Shown here one piece after another: positions 1 to 6,596 of a DNA stretch of 64,000 nucleotides. The first letter of the stretch is position 1, and the number at the start of each line of letters is the position of its first letter. The position numbers and the translations under genes are program-made. The notes below the pieces were generated by a model that saw only the letters and a list, made by a program, of their open reading frames with translations, was not told the origin of the DNA and searched no databases. The stretch comes from Marinobacter fonticola (GTDB taxonomy: Bacteria; Pseudomonadota; Gammaproteobacteria; Pseudomonadales; Oleiphilaceae), in assembly GCF_008122265.1 (NCBI RefSeq), contig NZ_CP043042.1:868001-932000 (forward strand), given 5' to 3'.

Positions 1-90
1 GACGAGTTGGTGGAAGTGACGCCGGAGACGATTCGCATCCGCAAGAAGCTGCTCAAGGAGAACGAGCGTCGTCGCGCACATAAGAAGTAA
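1..90 (+). CDS. typA: GTP-binding protein TypA/BipA, C-terminal end (partial)
   Basis: Only the last 29 codons and the TAA stop lie in the window. The frame is open from the first base and contains ELVEVTPETIRIRKKLL, followed by a basic tail rich in Arg and Lys. This closely matches the C-terminus of BipA/TypA, the translational GTPase that binds ribosomes and helps 50S assembly and stress adaptation. The start and GTPase domain lie upstream of the window. A strong terminator follows directly, so this is the end of its transcript. The identification rests on this short tail alone. Confidence 0.85.
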   Translation, partial: DELVEVTPETIRIRKKLLKENERRRAHKK

Positions 91-101
91 GCGCGATATT
101 A

Positions 102-142
102 GCGCCAGCCCCGGTTAAAACTTGGGCTGGCGTTTTCTTTTT
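102..142 (+). terminator. Rho-independent terminator after typA
   Basis: The arms CGCCAGCCC and GGGCTGGCG are perfect inverted repeats separated by a short A-rich loop. They are followed by TTTTCTTTTTT. Placed 12 bases after the typA stop, this is a textbook intrinsic terminator. Confidence 0.9.
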
Positions 143-278
143 TGGTCCCGACGGTTCCTCTTTATCACGTGAATCAGCGTTCCGTCGTGCGCTGCCAAAG
201 GTGGCAATTCCTCGCTTTATCCCCTAAATTCAGCCTGACATTCCGTTGCCTGATCCCCCAAGGATTGTGAGGTGCCTC

Positions 279-1250
279 ATGCTGTCGCTCTATCCCGAAA
301 TCAAACCCTACGCCGAGCATCGCCTGAAGGTCGACGCCCCCCACGAACTCTATATAGAAGAAAGCGGTAATCCGGACGGTACTCCGGTGGTCGTCGTTCA
401 TGGCGGGCCGGGTGGCGGTTGCGAGGATTACTACCGGCGCTTCTTCGATGCCGAGCGTTTTCGTATTGTACTTTTCGACCAGCGTGGGGCCGGGCGCTCG
501 ACGCCGCTGGCGGAACTGGAGGGCAATCATACACAGGCGTTGGTCGAGGACCTGGAGCGTATACGTCATTTTCTGGGCATCGAGCAGTGGGTATTGTTTG
601 GGGGGAGCTGGGGGTCGACTTTAAGCTTGGTTTACGCGGAAACCCATCCCGATCAGGTGCTTGCCTTGGTCTTGCGTGGGATTTTTTTGTGCCGGCCGCG
701 GGATATTTATTGGTTTTACCAAGAGGGCGCCAGCCGGGTTTTTCCCGATTACTGGAAAGATTACGTCTCGGTGATCCCGGAGCAAGAGCGGGACGATATG
801 GTGAGCGCCTATTACCGGCGTCTGACCAGTGCCAACGAATTGAAGCAAATTCAGGCGGCCAAGGCGTGGTCCGTCTGGGAAGGTCGCTGCGCGACGCTGC
901 ATCCTAACCCGCGCGTGGTTGAGCGCTTCGGCCATCCTCACGTAGCGATCGCACTGGCGCGGATCGAATGTCACTACTTTATGAACAATGCGTTCCTGGA
1001 GCCGAATCAGATCGTGCGTGATGCCGGTCGTCTTAAAGGCATTCCAGGCCACATCGTTCACGGCCGCTACGATATGGTCTGCCCCCTGGATAATGCCCAG
1101 GCGCTTCACGAAGCCTGGCCGGAAGCGGACTACGCCATTATTCGCGATGCGGGCCACTCCGCGTCCGAGCCTGCCATTGTCGATGCGCTGATGATCGCTT
1201 GCGAAAAGGTTGCAGAACATTACGAAAAAGAGCCGCGACGCCCGATTTGA
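279..1250 (+). CDS. pip: Proline iminopeptidase
   Basis: Alpha/beta-hydrolase of peptidase family S33, predicted to release N-terminal proline from peptides in the cytoplasm. The 323-residue product has the family oxyanion motif HGGPGGG at residues 41-47 and a nucleophile elbow GGSWGS with Ser110. A late Asp (GRYDMVCP) and His (DAGHS) complete the triad. Length fits the roughly 315-residue Xanthomonas/Serratia type. ATG at 279 is preferred over an in-frame TTG at 246, because GAGG lies about 8 bases before it and the protein then begins where the family usually does. dtd follows 170 bases downstream, as I recall for Pseudomonas. Confidence 0.93.
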   Translation: MLSLYPEIKPYAEHRLKVDAPHELYIEESGNPDGTPVVVVHGGPGGGCEDYYRRFFDAERFRIVLFDQRGAGRSTPLAELEGNHTQALVEDLERIRHFLGIEQWVLFGGSWGSTLSLVYAETHPDQVLALVLRGIFLCRPRDIYWFYQEGASRVFPDYWKDYVSVIPEQERDDMVSAYYRRLTSANELKQIQAAKAWSVWEGRCATLHPNPRVVERFGHPHVAIALARIECHYFMNNAFLEPNQIVRDAGRLKGIPGHIVHGRYDMVCPLDNAQALHEAWPEADYAIIRDAGHSASEPAIVDALMIACEKVAEHYEKEPRRPI

Positions 1251-1420
1251 ACCAGAGCATTAGGCTTTTGTCTCTTTATGTAACCGCTGCTTGCCGACCC
1301 GGTTCGGGATAATTAGAATTCCGATCTGTTCGATTTCGTACCGCTGTGTAATAAACGAATCCAATAAGGTTCACAGCGAAGAAATCTTAGCCTTTCAGGC
1401 AAAAGAACAAGGAGCCGTTT

Positions 1421-1864
1421 TTGAAAGCGCTGATCCAGCGGGTTACTCAAGCCAACGTTGACGTCGACGGCCGCTCGGTCGGGCGGATCAATGCCGGTAT
1501 CCTTCTATTTCTGGGTGTCGAACACAAAGACACCCAAGATAGCGCTTTTCGCCTTTGCCAGCGTGTCCTGAACTACCGCATTTTTGCCGACGGGGCTGGG
1601 CGTATGAATCTCAGTCTTATCGATGCAGGAGGCAGTCTCCTCGCCGTTCCCCAGTTCACCCTTGCCGCCGATACCCGAAAGGGCCAGCGTCCCAGCTTTT
1701 CCGCCGCCGCCCCTCCCGAGCAGGGCAGGCATTTATTCGATGCTTTTGTAAATCGGGCGGAGCAGGCTCTTGGTGAGCTGCGACTTGCGACGGGACAATT
1801 CGGGGCGGATATGGCGGTCAGTCTGGTCAACGATGGGCCGGTGACCTTTCTGCTGGAGGCTTGA
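1421..1864 (+). CDS. dtd: D-aminoacyl-tRNA deacylase
   Basis: Removes D-amino acids (and mischarged glycine) from tRNA, a cytoplasmic proofreading step. The 147-residue length matches the E. coli enzyme. The C-terminal Gly-cisPro motif is present as VNDGPVTF. The usual SQFTL active-site motif reads PQFTL here (codon CCC for the first residue), which is noteworthy. The start is TTG at 1421, preceded by AAGGAG about 8 bases upstream; the next in-frame ATG would delete conserved N-terminal sequence. The gene follows pip on the same strand but with its own 170-base gap. Confidence 0.93.
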   Translation: MKALIQRVTQANVDVDGRSVGRINAGILLFLGVEHKDTQDSAFRLCQRVLNYRIFADGAGRMNLSLIDAGGSLLAVPQFTLAADTRKGQRPSFSAAAPPEQGRHLFDAFVNRAEQALGELRLATGQFGADMAVSLVNDGPVTFLLEA

Positions 1865-2500
1865 GGCGGCTGTGGCGAGCGCAAGCGTGTCTTGTCACAA
1901 AACCGTAATGATGAACATGATTCAATGCGGCGCAAACAAATGCGCACTGGCCGAAAGTCTCGGTTATTTACGTGAACCGTTGTGCTAGTTTCCGTGTGTT
2001 TCTCGTGCTGGGCAATAAGAGTGCAGGGTCGTTTTGGTTGCTCCAGCCTGGAGCGGTGCATCATCTAAAGACGACAGGTTGTTTAGGATTAAATAACTGA
2101 AATTTAAAATTTTTCCTGAGTTGGCCTGAAAGTTGTTGTGCGAACCCGGAATTCGTCAGGGGCGGATACCTAAAAAATCGCCATAAAAAATTTGCAAAAT
2201 ACGGCGCATTGTATTAAAACCTTGTCATCAGGCAGCGCTTTAAAAAAGCGCTGTAAGTGACTGACCCTGAAGGGTCAAGCGATTGCCAAGTCCGACACAA
2301 AACGGAACGGCGCGGCGCCAGGCTTCAGGGTAAAAAAGATCACGCATGAATAAATTCTGTCATTCCGGAAGGATACGGAAAGGAGTAACAGGAATGACAT
2401 GTTTGATTCACATAATGGGCGCGATTTGAGCCCAATACTAAAAACGGGTAATAAAACCCGCAGCTAAAACCTGAGTTAACCTTAAGAAGGAAGACGCAAC
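1865..2500 (+). promoter_or_regulatory. Long structured intergenic region upstream of the porin gene
   Basis: These 636 bases hold no convincing gene. The second half is AT-rich, and three inverted repeats precede the porin start: a perfect 9-bp hairpin at 2233-2253, a perfect 7-bp hairpin at 2262-2277, and TGTCATTCC paired with GGAATGACA at 2358-2399. A possible Pho box lies near 1892. A long regulated 5' leader is the most likely reading. A strong ribosome binding site (AAGAAGGAAG) sits about 10 bases before the porin ATG. Confidence 0.5.
1892..1909 (+). promoter_or_regulatory. Candidate Pho box
   Basis: TTGTCAC-AAAA-CCGTAAT has the 7-4-7 layout of the PhoB binding site. Each half differs from the consensus CTGTCAT at two positions. 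It lies about 590 bases before the porin start, so the link to that gene is uncertain. A weak match could arise by chance. Confidence 0.25.
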
Positions 2501-3514
2501 ATGAAAAAGACTCTGATCGCTTCGGCTGTAGCGGCGGCTACATTCTCCGGCGCTGCATTGGCGCAAGAATCCAACCTGCCGACCGTGTACGGTAACATTC
2601 AGTACGCGCTCGCCTACGATGCAATCGACAACGGCCCTAACAGCCTGGAGCATTTCGACAACGGCACTACCTTGGGCGTCAAGCACGAGCACGTGATCGC
2701 GCCGGGTTTCACGGGCTTCTTCAAGTTGGAGCTGGAAGGCATCAACGCTGACGATAAGTCGTACGAGGACGGCATCGACGACCTGGACGAAGCTTACATC
2801 GGTGTTAAGGGTGACAGCTTCGGTCAACTGTGGGTTGGTTCTGACGACTCAACTTACGAAACAGCCGTTGACTACATCGTTAACTTCTACGAAGTAGCCA
2901 GCCTGAACATCGGCGGTTCATACACCACTGGTGAAGGCGACCTGATCCAGTACAAGACCCCGTCTTTCGGTGGCCTGACCTTCGGCGGTGCCGTTCAGAT
3001 CAACGGCGACGGCGACGACCAAGCGGGTGGTGACAAGTCGTACCCGTACCAGCTGTCTGCCATGTACGAAATGAACGGCCTGACCCTGGCGGTTGCCATG
3101 GACTCTAACGACGGCAACACTGGCTACTCCAGCGGCTCTGCAGACGATTTTGATAGCAACGAAAATACGTACGGTGTTCGTGCAGCTTACGCACTGGATA
3201 ACCTGTTGGTGTCCGCTGAGTATCAGACTCGCAAAGATGCATACGACAAGGCCGGTGTTATTGGTGTTTACACCCTAGGTGCCAACCAAGTGTCACTGGC
3301 ATATGAGCTTCGCACCAACGACTATGGTGACGATGACAAGACTGACACCATCACTCTGCAGGCTCTGCACAACCTGTCTGACCACATGTACGTCTACTTC
3401 GAAGGCTACCTGGGCGGCGGCGACGATGTCTACGAATACGAAGACGATCAGGGCAACGAAGCCTTCTCTGACGAGCGCTCTGTTGCTTCTGTCGGCGCGG
3501 TTTACTACTTCTGA
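2501..3514 (+). CDS. Outer-membrane general porin (Gram-negative porin family)
   Basis: The 337-residue product begins with a classical signal peptide (MKKTLIASAVAAATFSG...), with probable cleavage after ALA at residue 21. The rest has alternating polar and aromatic stretches typical of a beta-barrel and ends in Tyr-Tyr-Phe, the usual C-terminal phenylalanine needed for outer-membrane insertion. It fits the roughly 330-residue trimeric porin family. The chain is very rich in Asp and Glu, including acidic runs such as GDGDDQ and DDVYEYEDD, suggesting a cation-preferring pore or salt adaptation. It is monocistronic, with a long leader upstream and a strong terminator downstream. Substrate is unknown. 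Confidence 0.9.
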   Translation: MKKTLIASAVAAATFSGAALAQESNLPTVYGNIQYALAYDAIDNGPNSLEHFDNGTTLGVKHEHVIAPGFTGFFKLELEGINADDKSYEDGIDDLDEAYIGVKGDSFGQLWVGSDDSTYETAVDYIVNFYEVASLNIGGSYTTGEGDLIQYKTPSFGGLTFGGAVQINGDGDDQAGGDKSYPYQLSAMYEMNGLTLAVAMDSNDGNTGYSSGSADDFDSNENTYGVRAAYALDNLLVSAEYQTRKDAYDKAGVIGVYTLGANQVSLAYELRTNDYGDDDKTDTITLQALHNLSDHMYVYFEGYLGGGDDVYEYEDDQGNEAFSDERSVASVGAVYYF

Positions 3515-3550
3515 TCCAGGCCTAGCCTTATTTAGAAGCAGTAACGAGTA

Positions 3551-3584
3551 AAAAAACCGGCGTCCTTCGGGCCGCCGGTTTTTT
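3551..3584 (+). terminator. Rho-independent terminator after the porin gene
   Basis: AAAAAACCGGCG pairs with CGCCGGTTTTTT around a short TCCTTCGGGC loop. The 3' arm supplies the T tract. It begins 37 bases after the porin stop and may act in both directions. Confidence 0.92.
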
Positions 3585-3646
3585 GTGCGTGCAATTCTGT
3601 AGCGGTATGCTCAGCGTCCGATCAGCAATCGTCGAGGGATTTTTTC

Positions 3647-4492
3647 ATGGCTGAAGAATTGGAAATCAAGCTGACCCTGGCGCCGGGCAGCGCCGACAAG
3701 GTTCTTGCCTGGGTCGCGGATAAAGGCTCGGAGGCGCTTTCTAAAAAACGGTTGCTGAATCGCTACTACGATACGCCAGACCAGGCGCTTAATCGGCACC
3801 GCGCAGCCTTGCGAGTCCGTCAGGCGGGCACCCATTATATTCAGACATTGAAAACCAAGGGTGAATTTGTCGAAGGCGCCCATCGCCGCAACGAGTGGGA
3901 ATGGCCACTGCCGGGCGCTGACCTGAACCTTGGCCTGCTGGCGGATACGCCCATTGGCGACCGGGTGAATCTGGCTGAACTCGAGGTCGTGTTCGAGACC
4001 AATTTCGAGCGCCAAAGCCTGTTGCTGGAAGACGCCGGATCGACGGTAGAATTTGCGTTGGACCAGGGCAAGATTTTGGCGGGAGGCGAGGCGCTCGAAC
4101 TCGCGGAAGTTGAGTTCGAGATGAAATCAGGCGACAGCAGTGCCTTGATAGCCTGGGCATCGGCGCTTGCCGGCCGTGTACCGACGTTCCTGAATCTGGT
4201 CAGCAAGGCCGAGCAGGGCTATTGGCTGGCCGGTTTAGGTGAGCCGTCGCCACAAGTCGAGGGCGACGACCCTGTTACATCGTTTCTGCGTGCGCTGAGT
4301 GTGCACTGGCTGACGGGCACGGCGAGTGAATCGCTGCAGGCTGCACTGGAAAAGATCAAGATGCTAGCCATCGAAGCGGGCCTGGAATCCCAGTGGCAGT
4401 GGGCGCGTGAGCAGGCATCGACCTCGCCGGGCCACCGCTGGATGTTCGAGCCTCAACTGATACAGCTCCAATTGGGGTTGCTAGAGGCATAG
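3647..4492 (+). CDS. CYTH-domain triphosphatase-like protein (YgiF type)
   Basis: The CYTH signature ExExK is present at residues 4-8 (ELEIK) and further charged strands such as RAALRVRQ follow, as in the triphosphate tunnel fold. E. coli YgiF, an inorganic triphosphatase, is 433 residues with CYTH plus a CHAD domain. This protein is 281 residues, with only about 75 residues after the CYTH part, so a full CHAD domain is missing. GAGGGA lies 8 bases before the ATG. The 3' end is odd: three diverged in-frame copies of its last 102 bases lie downstream in a tandem array. Likely substrate is a polyphosphate or nucleoside triphosphate; this is inferred from the family. Confidence 0.85.
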   Translation: MAEELEIKLTLAPGSADKVLAWVADKGSEALSKKRLLNRYYDTPDQALNRHRAALRVRQAGTHYIQTLKTKGEFVEGAHRRNEWEWPLPGADLNLGLLADTPIGDRVNLAELEVVFETNFERQSLLLEDAGSTVEFALDQGKILAGGEALELAEVEFEMKSGDSSALIAWASALAGRVPTFLNLVSKAEQGYWLAGLGEPSPQVEGDDPVTSFLRALSVHWLTGTASESLQAALEKIKMLAIEAGLESQWQWAREQASTSPGHRWMFEPQLIQLQLGLLEA

Positions 4493-4496
4493 TCCC

Positions 4497-4560
4497 GTAG
4501 GTTGGGCTGGCAAGCCCAACAGACCCGGCCCATCTTGTTGGGCTTGTCAGCCCAACCTAC
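4497..4560. repeat. REP-like palindrome, copy 1
   Basis: The outer arms start GTAGGTTGGGCTG and end CAGCCCAACCTAC. Each arm also contains its own small hairpin, GTTGGGCTnGCAAGCCCAAC in the left arm. The middle is GACCCGGCCCATC. The form is that of a paired REP element. Confidence 0.85.
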
Positions 4561-4565
4561 AGGCT

Positions 4566-4667
4566 GACTGGCATTGGGTGTCGACACAGTTATACGCCGC
4601 GAAGAGGCATCATTGGATGTTCGACCCGCAACTGGGCCGGCTACAACTGGGACTGCTCAAGCGTTAA
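4566..4667 (+). pseudogene. Remnant of a CYTH-gene 3' end, copy 1
   Basis: These 102 bases align without gaps to the final 102 bases of the upstream CYTH gene and end in the same frame with TAA. The translation includes HHWMFDPQLGRLQLGLLKR, against HRWMFEPQLIQLQLGLLEA in the intact gene. No start signal is present, so it is a remnant. Confidence 0.75.
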
Positions 4668-4729
4668 TCGGGTTTGTCCGTGGGGGGCGGTCGCCGGTTT
4701 TGTCTCTGTGGATTGCCCCTGTAAGTCCC

Positions 4730-4793
4730 GTAGGTTGGGCTGGCAAGCCCAACAATTCCGGCACATCTTGTTGGGCTTGTCAGCCCAACCTAC
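4730..4793. repeat. REP-like palindrome, copy 2
   Basis: Same 64-bp palindrome as copy 1 with identical outer arms. The spacer differs slightly (AATTCCGGCACATC). Confidence 0.85.
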
Positions 4794-4798
4794 AGGCT

Positions 4799-4900
4799 GA
4801 GTGGCGTTGGGTGTCGACACAGTTATACGCCGCGAAGGGGCATCATTGGGTGTTCGACTTGCAACTGGTCCGGCTACAACTGGGGCTGCTCAAGCGTTAA
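4799..4900 (+). pseudogene. Remnant of a CYTH-gene 3' end, copy 2
   Basis: Second copy of the 102-bp remnant. It carries a few substitutions relative to the other copies, such as WVFDLQLV in place of WMFDPQLG, and ends in TAA. Confidence 0.75.
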
Positions 4901-4960
4901 TCGGGTTGGCGGTCGCCGGTTTTATCTCTGTGGATTGCCCCTGTAAGTTGTGTCTGTCTC

Positions 4961-5024
4961 GTAGGTTGGGCTGGCAAGCCCAACAGACGCGGCAAATCTT
5001 GTTGGGCTTGTCAGCCCAACCTAC
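4961..5024. repeat. REP-like palindrome, copy 3
   Basis: Third 64-bp palindrome, with the same arms and spacer GACGCGGCAAATC. Confidence 0.85.
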
Positions 5025-5029
5025 AGGCT

Positions 5030-5131
5030 GAGTGGCGTTGGGTGTCGACACAGTTATACGCCGCGAAGGGGCATCATTGGATGTTCGACCCGCAACTGGT
5101 CCGGCTACAACTGGGGCTGCTCAAACGTTAA
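5030..5131 (+). pseudogene. Remnant of a CYTH-gene 3' end, copy 3
   Basis: Third remnant. By hand count about 65 of 102 positions match the intact CYTH gene end, with no gaps. Its TAA (5129-5131) overlaps the stop codon of the convergent channel gene (5128-5130). This may preserve the original convergent junction. Confidence 0.75.
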
Positions 5132-6309
5132 TCGGGTTTATCCGTGGGGGCGGCCGCCGGTTTTGTCTCTGTGGATTGCCCCTGTAAGTTGTGCCAGCGC
5201 TCGAGATAGGCCCGGTAGCGATCGAGTGCATCCACGAGTTCTTCCACCGGCGGGGTATCGGCCGATTTTACCAGTACGATAAGGCCTTTGCCTTCTACCT
5301 CTGCATCCGGCTCCGGGTGGCAGACGATTCGATCTTCCGGGTCGATGTAAGCCAAGGCTGTACCGATGCCGTGGCGAATCAGGGCGCTGACGATGTCGGC
5401 CCAGGTCAGTTCGTCCAGGGGCAATTCGTAGCGGTGAGGGTGATCGTTCTGGTAGTTGAACAAGTCCTCCAGCACCTTCTCCGTGCCGGGCGAGATAACG
5501 GCGCGCACCATGATTTCCGGGTAGGTCCGCACCGGCCTGATCACGGTTCGAATGCCCATCGAGGTATAGCGATGCCTGTCCTCGTCCCGAATGCACTCCA
5601 AAGTGACCCGGTGACAGAGTTTCAGGTCATTGAGCCTATGGGCAATGTTGAAGGTCACGCTGTCGGAATTGGGGTCGGTTTCGTCTGGCGCAAGCACGAG
5701 AATGTGACGGGCATCGATGATGTTGACCGCGCGCAGCGCCTGGGGGTCGGAGCCTGAGCCATGGTAATGCACCAGGCCCGCATCCCGCAGTTCAGGCGGT
5801 AGGCCTTCCGGATACTGCTGGGTGAGAATCTGAATCGGCGCGCTCTCGTAGCCCGGCACCGCCCGGATTTGGCTGGAGAGGCGCAGAAAATACTGCTGGC
5901 CGCCATGCTTGGGCGTATTCACGATGACGATGTGATTTTTCAATGTGTACCTCCAGCGTCCTGTCAGGATGCGTTCACGCCGATAGAACCGGTATTCGAT
6001 GTAATCGCTGACGATGAGTGTCAAGACCGTGATGGCCATGATGTACATCAGGGCAATGGTAAGCAGCCGCCCCCCGGCGGTTTGCGGAGAAATGTCGCCG
6101 TAGCCCACCGTCGCCAGAGTCGTAAAGGTGAGCCAGCAAGCCTCCAGCAACGATAGCCCCTCAAGCGCCATCATGGATACGACGTGAATGGCCATTAGGC
6201 TGAGCAGCGCAATCAGTAGGCGTTTGATACGCTTGCGTATCACCCCTGACATGGGAAGATGCGAGAAATGGCGCTCGGCGGTAATGGCGCGTCGGTCTTT
6301 ACTTAGCAT
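5128..6309 (-). CDS. Two-TM potassium channel with RCK/TrkA-N-type domain
   Basis: Inner-membrane ion channel. With the start at 6309 the product has 393 residues. TM1 comes first (LLIALLSLMAIHVVSMM), then the pore helix and the K+ selectivity filter TLATVGYGD near residues 65-72, then TM2 (LLTIALMYIMAITVLTLIV). A long cytoplasmic part resembling a nucleotide-binding RCK domain follows. The start is uncertain: TTG at 6399, ATG at 6309 and ATG at 6252 are all in frame and none has a clear ribosome binding site. The last 55 or so bases are repeated twice more in the adjacent tandem array. Ligand and gating are unknown. Confidence 0.88.
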   Translation of the reverse strand: MLSKDRRAITAERHFSHLPMSGVIRKRIKRLLIALLSLMAIHVVSMMALEGLSLLEACWLTFTTLATVGYGDISPQTAGGRLLTIALMYIMAITVLTLIVSDYIEYRFYRRERILTGRWRYTLKNHIVIVNTPKHGGQQYFLRLSSQIRAVPGYESAPIQILTQQYPEGLPPELRDAGLVHYHGSGSDPQALRAVNIIDARHILVLAPDETDPNSDSVTFNIAHRLNDLKLCHRVTLECIRDEDRHRYTSMGIRTVIRPVRTYPEIMVRAVISPGTEKVLEDLFNYQNDHPHRYELPLDELTWADIVSALIRHGIGTALAYIDPEDRIVCHPEPDAEVEGKGLIVLVKSADTPPVEELVDALDRYRAYLERWHNLQGQSTETKPAAAPTDKPD

Positions 6310-6596
6310 CGCGTCGAAACATCCGGTCCGGGCCTGAGAGTGACGTTTAGGGCGCCATGACGGCCTGTCGTCAGGATTAAAGTCGTGGCCATTATCCAAT
6401 AGCGTGGCAGGGGTGTCTCTAATGCCCTGTCTTTAATACTCTTGTCTTTATACCTTTGCGGCCATTCTGAAAATATAGGGAAACCCACCGCAAGTCTAAT
6501 CGCTTGACAGTGGGATTCGATGCTACGACGTCGATGAGCCGGCGGGCAACCCGCTATCATTAATGAACAATCAACAACAGAGAATTGCCTGAGCCT

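Larger units (their letters stand above)
4496..5190. repeat. Tandem array of a 231-233 bp composite unit (three copies)
   Basis: The unit starts recur at 4496, 4729 and 4960, giving periods of 233 and 231 bases. Each unit has three parts: a 64-bp REP-like palindrome, a 102-bp stretch homologous to the 3' end of the CYTH gene (ending in TAA), and about 55 bases identical or nearly so to the 3' end of the convergent channel gene. The third copy runs directly into the intact channel gene. The array looks like repeated duplication across a convergent gene junction. Confidence 0.9.

Noticed and set aside
2346..2429. A 27-codon frame in the porin leader
   Set aside because: No ribosome binding site and it overlaps an inverted repeat; more likely leader RNA.
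4574..4900. A 108-codon frame inside the tandem array
   Set aside because: It joins repeat parts across two units; the only meaningful part is the remnant of the CYTH gene's end.
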